A stretch of DNA of 16,290 bases, taken from the NCBI GenBank assembly GCA_905215835.1, contig CAJMRR010000028.1, forward strand, positions 1 to 16,290, in the 5' to 3' direction. Positions within the stretch are counted from its first letter, which is position 1. Each line of letters starts with the position of its first letter. Source of the stretch: an uncultured bacterium (GTDB taxonomy: Bacteria; Actinomycetota; Coriobacteriia; Coriobacteriales; Coriobacteriaceae). A program made the translations under genes and the position numbers. This document shows, piece after piece, positions 8,071-14,813 of this stretch. The notes below the pieces were generated by a model. It did no database searches. It saw nothing but the letters and a program-made list of their open reading frames with translations, and was not told the DNA's origin.

Positions 8071-8556
8071 CTATTCCTCCCGGTAAGCGCACGCGCAGGT
8101 GGCGTACTCGGGAAACGCTTCGCGGTCGGCGAACTTGGGATCGACGGCCGGGAACTGGCGGTGAGCGACGATGTCGCCGAGCGAAACGGAATCGAGGTAG
8201 TCGCGCATCAACGCCTGAGCTCCGGCCCACAGGGGATGATAGCAGCACGCGCCCATGCGCGCACAGTCACCATCGGGCGCGGTGCAATCGTTCATAACCA
8301 TAGGACCCTGAACGGCCTCGACGACCTGGCGGATAGTGACGTCGTCCGGACTGACCTTGAGACGCATGCCACCGTGGACGCCACGCAGGCTCTCCACAAT
8401 ACCGGCCTGGACCAAACCGTGCTGAATCGAGCGGGCAAACGAATACGGAACATTGACCTCTTCGGCAGCGGTGCGAACAGAAAGCAAACACTCCGGATCC
8501 TCAGCAAGCATCGCCAGCATACGAAGGGCGTAATCAGTCTTCCTCGATATGTCCAT
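8071..8556 (-). CDS. Rrf2 family transcriptional regulator, probably redox or Fe-S sensing
   Basis: Rrf2 proteins are dimeric winged-helix repressors, several of which (IscR, NsrR, RsrR) sense redox state or iron-sulfur status. This 161-residue protein starts MDISRKTDYALRMLAMLAE, the family's standard N-terminus. It continues with the recognition region VRTAAEEVNVPYSFARSIQHGLVQAGIVESLRGVHGG. The sensor loop has cysteines in C-x6-C-x5-CC (CTAPDGDCARMGACC, just before YHPLW), suitable for a cluster. Two more cysteines lie at the C-terminus (ATCACAYREE). The ATG at 8556 has AAAGGGG upstream. A longer reading to 8664 has no such site. It heads an operon with the MutY-like glycosylase and rubrerythrin and probably represses its own promoter through the palindrome at 8732-8749. 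Confidence 0.92.
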   Translation of the reverse strand: MDISRKTDYALRMLAMLAEDPECLLSVRTAAEEVNVPYSFARSIQHGLVQAGIVESLRGVHGGMRLKVSPDDVTIRQVVEAVQGPMVMNDCTAPDGDCARMGACCYHPLWAGAQALMRDYLDSVSLGDIVAHRQFPAVDPKFADREAFPEYATCACAYREE

Positions 8557-8716
8557 TTTTCCCCTTTCAAGGAATACGAACAGCTCGAACGAGCTCCGGG
8601 GCCGAGCTTGTGTCGAGACGCTAAATGACCGCCAGGACATCCAAATGGTAAATCGGATATCCACTGAGTGCCGCGCTTGGAGCGAAATGCATCAGATGCG
8701 GCGCACAGTGCAATTT

Positions 8717-8745
8717 AGTATAACCTAACCCCCTGTCTCGTAGAA
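8717..8745 (-). promoter_or_regulatory. Probable sigma-70-type promoter for the rrf2 operon
   Basis: On the minus strand, TATACT (8722-8717) lies 17 bases after TTCTAC (8745-8740). The -10 is close to consensus and the -35 is poor, as is common for regulated promoters. Transcription would start near 8710, leaving a leader of about 155 bases. Confidence 0.5.
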
Positions 8746-8749
8746 CAGG
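8732..8749. promoter_or_regulatory. Candidate Rrf2 operator
   Basis: CCTGT - 8 bases - ACAGG is an exact inverted repeat, and flanking bases extend the symmetry to 7 of 9 positions per half. It covers the -35 region of the proposed promoter, as expected for repression by the dimeric Rrf2 protein encoded just downstream. The assignment to Rrf2 is inferred from position. Confidence 0.45.
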
Positions 8750-8881
8750 TGTTGCGCAACAAAGCTGTTGTTCAGACAGATATACTCATTAGATTTTACT
8801 TGCGTTCCCGAAGGCGCGGGGGTTCTGGGCGAAGATGCACCAGGGCGATCGTTCTATCAAAACAAAGTGCATCAAACGCAA

Positions 8882-8907
8882 AAAGCCACGTCCGAAGACG
8901 TGGCTTT
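8882..8907 (-). terminator. Intrinsic terminator of the tRNA-Asp gene
   Basis: On the minus strand AGCCACGTC - TTCG - GACGTGGCT (9-bp stem, stable UUCG-type tetraloop) is followed by TTTTTGCG. It starts about ten bases after the tRNA 3' end. Confidence 0.88.
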
Positions 8908-8915
8908 AATTGCGT

Positions 8916-8993
<78 letters not shown>

Positions 8994-9101
8994 AGGCAGA
9001 CGTTCGCGTTTGTTTCCGCTCGCGTGCGCTGCGGGGATTAGTATACACAGAAGTCTGTCCGGCGCGCAACAACTTTTTTGAAAAATTTTTTGGGGCCATC
9101 C
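8994..9101 (-). promoter_or_regulatory. tRNA-Asp promoter with AT-rich upstream element
   Basis: On the minus strand TTGCGC (9069-9064) and TATACT (9045-9040) are 18 bases apart. The -10 is near consensus. Directly upstream (9071-9092) is an A/T block with runs AAAAAA and TTTTT resembling an UP element, fitting a strongly expressed stable RNA. The transcript would start near 9033, leaving about 40 leader bases to be processed. Confidence 0.65.
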
Positions 9102-9244
9102 GGGAGGGCTTCCGGGGCTGAGGGCGGGGGTTAAGTTTGCTGCTCTACAGTCCTGCGCAAGACGGAAAGCACATTAAGTGCTTTCCTTTGCGTGCGGAAC
9201 TCGCGACAAACTTAACCCCCGCCCTCAGCCCCGGAAGCCCTCCC
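9102..9244. repeat. Long perfect palindrome with 38-bp arms (possible third member of the hairpin family)
   Basis: The arms at 9102-9139 and 9207-9244 are perfectly complementary over 38 bases, around a 67-base centre. The centre contains its own hairpin, GGAAAGCAC-ATTAA-GTGCTTTCC (9164-9186), and a short CGCAA/TTGCG pairing beside it. The arms carry GAGGGCGGGGG followed by TTAAG, resembling the AGGGCGGG motif in the arms of the two modules at 5353-5509 and 6311-6468. It lies 157 bp after the phosphodiesterase stop and before the tRNA promoter. It has no T tract of its own and no coding sequence. Confidence 0.85.
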
Positions 9245-9401
9245 TGCCGTCACATTATTCAACCAGTTTTGCGGGCGTGCGCCGCTGCGCGGCTAGCCCG
9301 CGTGCTCCTCGGCGGGGTTGGTCTGATTGTTTTTGTTGAAGCTCTGCCTTTGGCTCAAATGGAAACGGGAAACGCATCTGCATCCCCCGCTTTTGTTGTG
9401 G
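9245..9401. other. Intergenic region after the phosphodiesterase gene
   Basis: I find no gene here. A nested stem, GCGGGC...GCCCGC with GCCGC/GCGGC inside (about 9270-9300), is visible but has no T tract on either strand, so it is not a convincing terminator. Confidence 0.3.
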
Positions 9402-9869
9402 TTACTCTAGGTCAATAAATTTAGTGCTTAGGATCTTGCCGTCTTTTACTAGCATTCTGGCCATGGTGGGGCCTCGGGTGCCTCTGGGGTAGCTGGCGCT
9501 GCCCGGGTTGAGGACTAAGCAACGGCCCACTTGGGCTTCTTTGGTTACGTGGGTATGGCCGTTGATGGCTACGTCTACGGATCCCACCGGAAGGTCTTCG
9601 CGGTAGTGGGCTACGGCGAATTTGAGGCCTTCGTAGGTAAAGAGCGCAAGACGGTCTACATCGGGACCGTAGTCGCGGTAGTAATCGTTGTTGCCCAGTA
9701 CGGCCCGCACAGGGGCGATGGTGCATAGGTGCTCGTAGTCCATCTCTGACGTGAGGTCGCCGGCGTGGATAATCAGGTCTGCGCCCTCAAGCTCATCCAA
9801 GAGCGCAGGCGATAAATAGCCGTGGGTGTCCGAGATGATGTCGATACGCTTGGCGCTTGCACTGTTCAT
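9402..9869 (-). CDS. YfcE/MJ0936-type metallophosphoesterase
   Basis: A small cytoplasmic phosphodiesterase with a two-metal active site. The 155-residue protein carries every metal-binding block: D14-x-H16 (SDTHG), D38 (HAGD), GNND with N61 and D62, H88 (VAHY) and GHTH with H105 and H107. NPGSASYPRG (121-130) is the usual family ending. The physiological substrate of this family is not settled. The start at 9869 has GGAAGGGA six bases upstream. An upstream extension to 10088 overlaps the preceding response regulator gene and its terminator and is not credible. It begins about 40 bp after that terminator, so its promoter must overlap it or it relies on read-through. Confidence 0.93.
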   Translation of the reverse strand: MNSASAKRIDIISDTHGYLSPALLDELEGADLIIHAGDLTSEMDYEHLCTIAPVRAVLGNNDYYRDYGPDVDRLALFTYEGLKFAVAHYREDLPVGSVDVAINGHTHVTKEAQVGRCLVLNPGSASYPRGTRGPTMARMLVKDGKILSTKFIDLE

Positions 9870-9908
9870 GGGATCCCTTCCGCAAAAAACGATTCGGCAG
9901 ATACATAC

Positions 9909-9957
9909 AAAAAAGCCCCACGGCTCCGCAGACGATGGGTCTACAGGGCTGCGGGGC
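9909..9957 (-). terminator. Intrinsic terminator of the glycosyltransferase-kinase-regulator operon
   Basis: On the minus strand GCCCCGC pairs with GTGGGGC (7 bp, one G-U) around a structured loop and is followed by TTTTTT (plus 9909-9914). It lies eight bases after the response regulator stop. Confidence 0.8.
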
Positions 9958-9964
9958 CAGTGTG

Positions 9965-10681
9965 CTAGAGACTCAGAGCCTTCTTGAGCGGCACGACGCG
10001 GCGGCGCGAAACCGGCACGCGTTCGTCGACGCCCGTAATGCCCAGCTGGATGGCACCCGAGGGCACCGTCTCGACATCCGTGACGCACGCCAAGTTGACG
10101 ATATAGCGGCGGTGAACACGGAAGAAGCCAAAATCGCAGAGCTTGGCCTCAAACTGCGCCAGCGAGGTCGTCGACAAAAAGCGATCATCGACGGTATAGA
10201 TGCAGGAGTAATCGTCCTTGGCCATGATAAAGCGAATGTCGTCCACGGGAATGAGCACCTTGCGGCCGCCCTTTTCCACCGGGATACGCTCGATGGTCAC
10301 CTTGCTGTCCGTAACCGGCTTGGTGCGTTGCATGACCTTCTCGATCGCGCGATCCAAGCGAGCTTCTTCGACCGGCTTCATCAGATAATCGACGGCATCC
10401 ACGTCGAATGCCTCGACCGCATGGTCACTATACGCAGTCACAAACACGATCGCCGGCGGATTTTTGAGCTTATGCAGCGCCTCGGCAAGTTGCAGGCCCG
10501 AGGCACCGGGCATCGAGATATCGAGAAACACGACATCCACGCGACTTTCCATAAGCATCTCGATGGCGGAGCGGACGCTCGACGCCTCCGTGATCGTGCC
10601 GATCTTGCCCGTTTGCTCGAGCAGGAAGCGAAGCTCCGAGCGAGCCGGCGCCTCATCATCCACAATCATCGCACGCAGCAT
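9965..10681 (-). CDS. LytTR-family response regulator (LytR/AgrA type)
   Basis: A two-component DNA-binding regulator of 238 residues. The receiver domain (about 1-120) has acidic residues D8 and D9 (IVDDE), phosphoacceptor D54 (VFLDISMPG), T82 (FVTAYS) and K102 (MKPVEEA). A LytTR DNA-binding domain follows (about 130-238) with KVLIPVDDIRFIMAKDDYSCIY, the family's FFRVHRRYIVNLACV (186-200) and the terminal VPVSRRRVVPLKKAL. It follows the LytS-type kinase by 72 bp and is its obvious partner. I chose the ATG at 10681; a TTG at 10702 and an ATG at 10669 are possible. The AAAGG site lies about ten bases upstream, a little far. LytTR proteins often control cell-envelope, bacteriocin or competence genes; the target here is unknown. 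It is related to the partial regulator at the right edge. Confidence 0.93.
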   Translation of the reverse strand: MLRAMIVDDEAPARSELRFLLEQTGKIGTITEASSVRSAIEMLMESRVDVVFLDISMPGASGLQLAEALHKLKNPPAIVFVTAYSDHAVEAFDVDAVDYLMKPVEEARLDRAIEKVMQRTKPVTDSKVTIERIPVEKGGRKVLIPVDDIRFIMAKDDYSCIYTVDDRFLSTTSLAQFEAKLCDFGFFRVHRRYIVNLACVTDVETVPSGAIQLGITGVDERVPVSRRRVVPLKKALSL

Positions 10682-10706
10682 AGGGATAAAACCTTTCGTC
10701 AACTAA

Positions 10707-10744
10707 CTACGCCGGGCATCCGTCGCATGACGTTGAGCCCGTAG
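10707..10744. other. Hairpin between the kinase and regulator genes
   Basis: On the minus strand CTACGGGC pairs with GCCCGGCGTAG, with a small bulge, around a loop of about 19 bases. There is no T tract on the minus strand, so it is not a terminator there. It may tune expression or stability of the downstream regulator. Confidence 0.35.
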
Positions 10745-10753
10745 CCTTTTATT

Positions 10754-12097
10754 TTACTCTTGAATGTCAAAGATGCTCTCTGACAAATCAAGATGAAGGA
10801 GCACTTTGGTGCCCTTGCCCGGCGCCGATTCGACACGCGTATAGGAGTGCGGCCCATAAAAGCGATGGATGCGCTCCGAAATATTGTGCATGGCCACACC
10901 GGCGCCGCCACCCTGGGGAGAGCTGGCGTCGGGACGGGCAGAGCGCTCGTCAAACAGTCTGGCGGCGGTACCCTCATCCATGCCCACGCCATTATCGGCC
11001 ACGGCAATCAAGATTGCATCCTCGCCGTCTTGGTGAACGGTCACGTCGATCCTCAGGGCGTCGTCATCGCCCATACCATGACGCACGGCGTTCTCGACAA
11101 TCGGCTGGATCACGAACGCCGGCACCAGCGTATCTTCCACGTCCTCGGACACATCGAACGTCGCAAGCACGCGGTCCTCGCCAAAGCGGGCCTTCTCAAA
11201 GATAAGGTAGCGCTTGGTCTGCGCGACCTCGCGCGAGACCGGAATAAGCGATCCCGAGTTGTCGAGCGTGGCACGATAGAACGATGAGAACTCACGAAGC
11301 AGTTCGCGGGCCCGCAGCGGGTCGGTGCGCGTAAACGATGCAATGGTGTTCAGCGTGTTGAACAGGAAGTGTGGGTTAATCTGCGCCTGCAGCGCACGCA
11401 CCTCGGCGCGCGCTGTGAGTTCCTTTTGCACCTCGAGCTCGTGGATGGCGAGCTGCGTGGACAAGATCTCGGCAAAGCCCGAGGCAAGCGCGTACTGGGT
11501 ACGGTCGACGGCGCGCGGGGTCTTGTAGTAGAACTTGAGCGTGCCGACGGTACGATCGCCTACCTTGATGGGGGCGATAATGCCGGCGGGGACTTGGTTG
11601 TGCGAGCCGTCCGAGCCCACGACATCCACCATACGGTTGAACGACTGCACGATGCCATGTTCGATAACGTAGCGTGTGGCAAGCGTGTGGATGGGAGAAT
11701 CTGGCAGTAGTTTTTCCTCAAACTCTCCCGCGCAGGCAAGCACGTTGCCCTCGTCGGTGATGGCCACCGTCATGGCGCGCGTCTCGGGCAAAATGCGCCG
11801 GCACACCAAACGCGCCGACTCCTGCGTCAGACCGCCCTTAATGTCCTCGAGCATGGCCGAGGCCACCGAGAGCGTCTCCTCGGTGTACTGGGAGCGCACC
11901 GAATCGGGATTGAGCGTCAAAAAGATAAAGATGCACAGAAAGATGCACAGCAGCGCGCAGGCAATCACCGTGGCGATCGGCTCGATACCGGTCACCAAGG
12001 CAAAAATAAAGTACACCAGCACGCAAATGGCGCAGGCAACGGCAATGATGCGAAAGATTGATATTGAACTATCGCGCTGGGCGCGGCGGTCGATCAT
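10754..12097 (-). CDS. LytS/YehU-type sensor histidine kinase
   Basis: A membrane sensor kinase of 447 residues. Two hydrophobic segments lie near the N-terminus (about 14-36 and 40-62), instead of the five or six passes of classical LytS. A GAF-like sensory region spans about 75-220 (MTVAITDEGNVLACAG, IIAPIKVGDRTVGTLKFYY). The kinase core has phosphoacceptor H243 in QINPHFLFNTLN, the N box with N336 in QPIVENAVRHG, G1 box DNGVGM (368-373) and G2 box GGGAGVAMHNISERI. All key residues are present. Its ATG overlaps the glycosyltransferase TGA (ATGA), with GGAGG about seven bases upstream, so translation is likely coupled. Its partner is the response regulator downstream. The signal is not known. 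Confidence 0.93.
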   Translation of the reverse strand: MIDRRAQRDSSISIFRIIAVACAICVLVYFIFALVTGIEPIATVIACALLCIFLCIFIFLTLNPDSVRSQYTEETLSVASAMLEDIKGGLTQESARLVCRRILPETRAMTVAITDEGNVLACAGEFEEKLLPDSPIHTLATRYVIEHGIVQSFNRMVDVVGSDGSHNQVPAGIIAPIKVGDRTVGTLKFYYKTPRAVDRTQYALASGFAEILSTQLAIHELEVQKELTARAEVRALQAQINPHFLFNTLNTIASFTRTDPLRARELLREFSSFYRATLDNSGSLIPVSREVAQTKRYLIFEKARFGEDRVLATFDVSEDVEDTLVPAFVIQPIVENAVRHGMGDDDALRIDVTVHQDGEDAILIAVADNGVGMDEGTAARLFDERSARPDASSPQGGGAGVAMHNISERIHRFYGPHSYTRVESAPGKGTKVLLHLDLSESIFDIQE

Positions 12098-13281
12098 TCG
12101 GCCCCCTCCAGGATACTGATCAGTTGTGCGTCACGCCAAAGCCCGTCCATGATCTTGGGCCAAAAGCTCTGGAAACGCAGATAGCTTGCAGCGTTTTGGC
12201 GCGCATAGGCCTTTGCCTCGCCGATACCATGGCGCCAGATGCGCAGGTAGCCCTCATGCTCGCGGGTAAACACGCTGCGGACCATAGCGGTCTTGCGCAC
12301 GCGGTCGTCGAGCTCGCGCGAAATCCACGGGCCCGGGTAGGGCATGAGTGATGCCGCCGTAACGGGAATGAGCTCCTTTTGATGCGCGGCGAATGTCAAC
12401 TTGGCCCGTTCGTAGTACCAACGGTATACATCCTGCATAAAGCGCGGTGAGCGCTTTTCGGACTCCGGAGGCAGATGGCGCACGGTCCACTCGTTATCGA
12501 ACCACACGTCGTAGCCAAACATGCGCATGTTAAAGAGGTAATCCAAGTCCTCGCCGCGGGTGATAAACGGGTCAAAGGCCACACGCGTAAAGGCGCGGGC
12601 GTGCAGGGCCATCAGGCCGCCGCACACGTAGTTGGAGCGTGAGATGCGGGTGCCCGAGAGCGCCTTTTTCATCCAACGGTTGAACTCGATGCGCTTGGTC
12701 CACCAACGATGGCAGATGCCCGCCTTGTCCGTGGGAGCCAGCGGCGAGCCGTCGCGATCGTAGAAATAGCCGCTCTTGACCAAGATCGGCAAGCCCTGAC
12801 GTGTCTGCTGCCCCAACGCATAGGTCGCGCGCTTCATAAAGTCGGCGTCGATGACAGTCTCATCGTCATCCAAAAAGATAACCGCGTCATGCCCCAGCAC
12901 AGCGGCACAGGCTAGCCCCATGTTGCGGATGGCACCGTAGCCTCGCAGGCTCACGCACTCGCCCGAACCCTTGGGCGCGATCTGAGCAACCCGGTCTGCA
13001 ATGCGCGAGGCCTGGGTGTTGGTGACAACGGTGACCTTGAGCGTGGGATGCGCGTCGACAATCTCGTGCACGCGCAGCGACACATCGGCTGTGGCAGAAA
13101 CGGGACAGACCACCAAAAGGATGATGCGCGAGATGTCACGTACCTGCTCAAGCGAGGCCAGGCAGCGGTCGAGTTCGGGATTGTCGGCGTTGAGTCGCGT
13201 CGAATGGTCATAGGTGCCAGGGGCGTTTGCGCAAGCGTCATCGCCCGCCCAATACGTTGGAATCACGACTGTGGCGTTCAT
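12094..13281 (-). CDS. Glycosyltransferase, GT-A fold (family 2-like)
   Basis: A 395-residue sugar transferase. The N-terminus MNATVVIPTYWAG is the typical nucleotide-binding start of a GT-A fold. CVSLRGYGAIRNMGLACA (109-126) leads to the metal-binding DDD at 138-140 (VIFLDDDETV). GEDLDYLFNMRMFGY (243-257) resembles the acceptor and catalytic-base region (ED motif), with H269 in VRHLPP. There is no transmembrane segment, so it probably acts at the cytoplasmic membrane face. Donor and acceptor cannot be read from sequence; a cell-envelope glycan is plausible. The ATG at 13281 has GGGAGGG upstream. It is the first gene of an operon with the LytS-type kinase and LytTR regulator, which may sense or control the same envelope process. 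Confidence 0.85.
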   Translation of the reverse strand: MNATVVIPTYWAGDDACANAPGTYDHSTRLNADNPELDRCLASLEQVRDISRIILLVVCPVSATADVSLRVHEIVDAHPTLKVTVVTNTQASRIADRVAQIAPKGSGECVSLRGYGAIRNMGLACAAVLGHDAVIFLDDDETVIDADFMKRATYALGQQTRQGLPILVKSGYFYDRDGSPLAPTDKAGICHRWWTKRIEFNRWMKKALSGTRISRSNYVCGGLMALHARAFTRVAFDPFITRGEDLDYLFNMRMFGYDVWFDNEWTVRHLPPESEKRSPRFMQDVYRWYYERAKLTFAAHQKELIPVTAASLMPYPGPWISRELDDRVRKTAMVRSVFTREHEGYLRIWRHGIGEAKAYARQNAASYLRFQSFWPKIMDGLWRDAQLISILEGAE

Positions 13282-13302
13282 GCCTTACCCTCCCTGCAAC
13301 AC

Positions 13303-13337
13303 AAAAACGGGACGCCGCCAAACACAGGCGACGCCCC
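13303..13337 (-). terminator. Terminator after the MFS gene, within the glycosyltransferase leader
   Basis: On the minus strand GGGGCGTCGCC and GGCGGCGTCCC form an 11-bp stem (two G-U pairs) around a seven-base loop, followed by G and TTTTT. The two wobble pairs would be A-C mismatches on the other strand, so the structure belongs to minus-strand RNA. It ends 28 bases before the glycosyltransferase start codon. Confidence 0.8.
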
Positions 13338-13452
13338 GCGACCTAGCTGATTCCATCATACCCACTTGGGCAAATCATTGCTCGCAAGTCGCAATGTTTA
13401 TTGCGGATAACCCCAAAAGAGTACCGTGGACAGGCACAATAGCCGCTCGCTC

Positions 13453-14712
13453 CTATGCGGCATGCTCTGCCGCCCGAGTCATGCGGGACAGGCGGACCAG
13501 CAGCATAAAGCCAACGATCAGCAGCACGCCAATGGAAAGGACGCCCAGCGACGGGTTGCCGGTCAGCGAGGTGACGACCGACACTAGGAAAGTGCCCATG
13601 ACGCTTGCATAGCGACCGAAGATGTCAAAGAAGCCGTAGTACTCGTTGGACTTTTCCTTGGGGATAATGCGACCAAAGTAGCTACGGCTAAGCGCCTGCA
13701 CGCCGCCCTGGAACAGGCCGACCATAATGGCAAGCACCCAGAATTCAAAGGCGGTCTTTAGGAAGAACGCGGCGAACAGCACAATGCCCATGTAGGCGGC
13801 GACTGCCACCAGGATCATGTTGAGCGTGCCCACGCGTCCGGCGAGCTTGCCGTAGATGATGGCGGACGGAAAGGCCACGAACTGCGTGACGAGCAGCGCC
13901 AGCACCAGCTGCGTCGAATCGATGCCCAAAGCCGAGCCGTAGCTGGTAGCCATGGAAATGACCGTGTGCACACCGTCGATATAGAAGAAGAACGCGATCA
14001 TGTAGACCAGCACGGTCTTGTTGTGGGCGATCTCGCGCATGGTGTGTCCGACCTCGGAGAACACACCGCCCACGATGTGGCCGATAGTGTCCTCGGGACC
14101 GCGCTCGCGACCGTACTTTTGCTTATAGGTGCGAATGAGCGGCAGGGTAAAGATGAGCCACCAGGCACCGGTGATGATAAACGACAGACGCGTTGCCAGC
14201 ATGGTAGGGACGCCAAGAGCGGGGCCACCCATGATGAGCGCCAGGCAGATGACGAACGGCACGGTGGAACCGATGTAGCCCCAGGCATAGCCCGAGCTGG
14301 ACACGGCGTCCATGCGCTCGTCGGTGGTAATGTCGGGCAGCATGGCGTCATAGAACGTCATAGAAGAGTTAAGGCCGATGGTGCACAGCACGTACACGGT
14401 CAAAAATGCCATGGCGGACATTGGGATAGCCTGCGCCAGGCAAAGCACCAGGCCCGTGAGGAAGAAGCCCAAGAAGAACTTGATCTTGTTGCCGGCGTAG
14501 TCGGCAAGCGCGCCCAGAATGGGCATGAGCATGGCGATGACCAGCGAGGCGATCGTCTGCGCATTGCCCCAGGCGACCACCAGGTCGGCCGAAGAAGCGC
14601 CGGTATTGATGGCGTTAAAGTAAATGGGCACCACCGAGGTATTGAGCAGCACGAGGGCCGAATTGCCCACATCATACATAACCCAGTTACGCTCGAGCTT
14701 GGTGTATTTCAT
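13453..14712 (-). CDS. MFS permease, UMF1/Atg22-like family
   Basis: A 12-segment membrane transporter of 419 residues. The opening KLERNWVMYDVGNSALVLLNTSVVPIYF is the hallmark of the UMF1 (Atg22-like) branch of the major facilitator superfamily. LMPILGALADYAGNKIKFF matches the MFS cytoplasmic loop between helices 2 and 3. QGGVQALSRSYFGRIIPKEKSNEYYGFFDIFGRYAS is the second conserved block. A hydrophilic stretch (about 195-225) separates the two six-helix halves. The substrate is unknown; the yeast namesake exports amino acids from vacuoles, but bacterial members are uncharacterised in my knowledge. The ATG at 14712 follows AAGGG at a rather long spacing. It has its own terminator downstream and is probably monocistronic. 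Confidence 0.9.
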   Translation of the reverse strand: MKYTKLERNWVMYDVGNSALVLLNTSVVPIYFNAINTGASSADLVVAWGNAQTIASLVIAMLMPILGALADYAGNKIKFFLGFFLTGLVLCLAQAIPMSAMAFLTVYVLCTIGLNSSMTFYDAMLPDITTDERMDAVSSSGYAWGYIGSTVPFVICLALIMGGPALGVPTMLATRLSFIITGAWWLIFTLPLIRTYKQKYGRERGPEDTIGHIVGGVFSEVGHTMREIAHNKTVLVYMIAFFFYIDGVHTVISMATSYGSALGIDSTQLVLALLVTQFVAFPSAIIYGKLAGRVGTLNMILVAVAAYMGIVLFAAFFLKTAFEFWVLAIMVGLFQGGVQALSRSYFGRIIPKEKSNEYYGFFDIFGRYASVMGTFLVSVVTSLTGNPSLGVLSIGVLLIVGFMLLVRLSRMTRAAEHAA

Positions 14713-14813
14713 GGACAGGGACCCTTCGTATTCGCCCGATATGCAGTTAGTTCATCGTACCCCAATTGTCCAGAACCGCCGGTAAGGATTCGGCAAAGGG
14801 GCACGCACGGGCC

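Larger units (their letters stand above)
8557..8881. other. Promoter and leader region of the rrf2-mutY-rubrerythrin operon
   Basis: There is no gene in these 325 bases. They hold the operon promoter (8717-8745), an operator-like palindrome (8732-8749) and a leader of about 150 bases. The leader contains a second palindrome, AGCTCG-AA-CGAGCT (8582-8595), about 26 bases before the Rrf2 start codon. Between 8750 and 8881 I see nothing definite. Confidence 0.5.

Noticed and set aside
9870..10088. N-terminal extension of the phosphodiesterase
   Set aside because: It would overlap the response regulator gene and its terminator, and the strong ribosome-binding site is at the shorter start.
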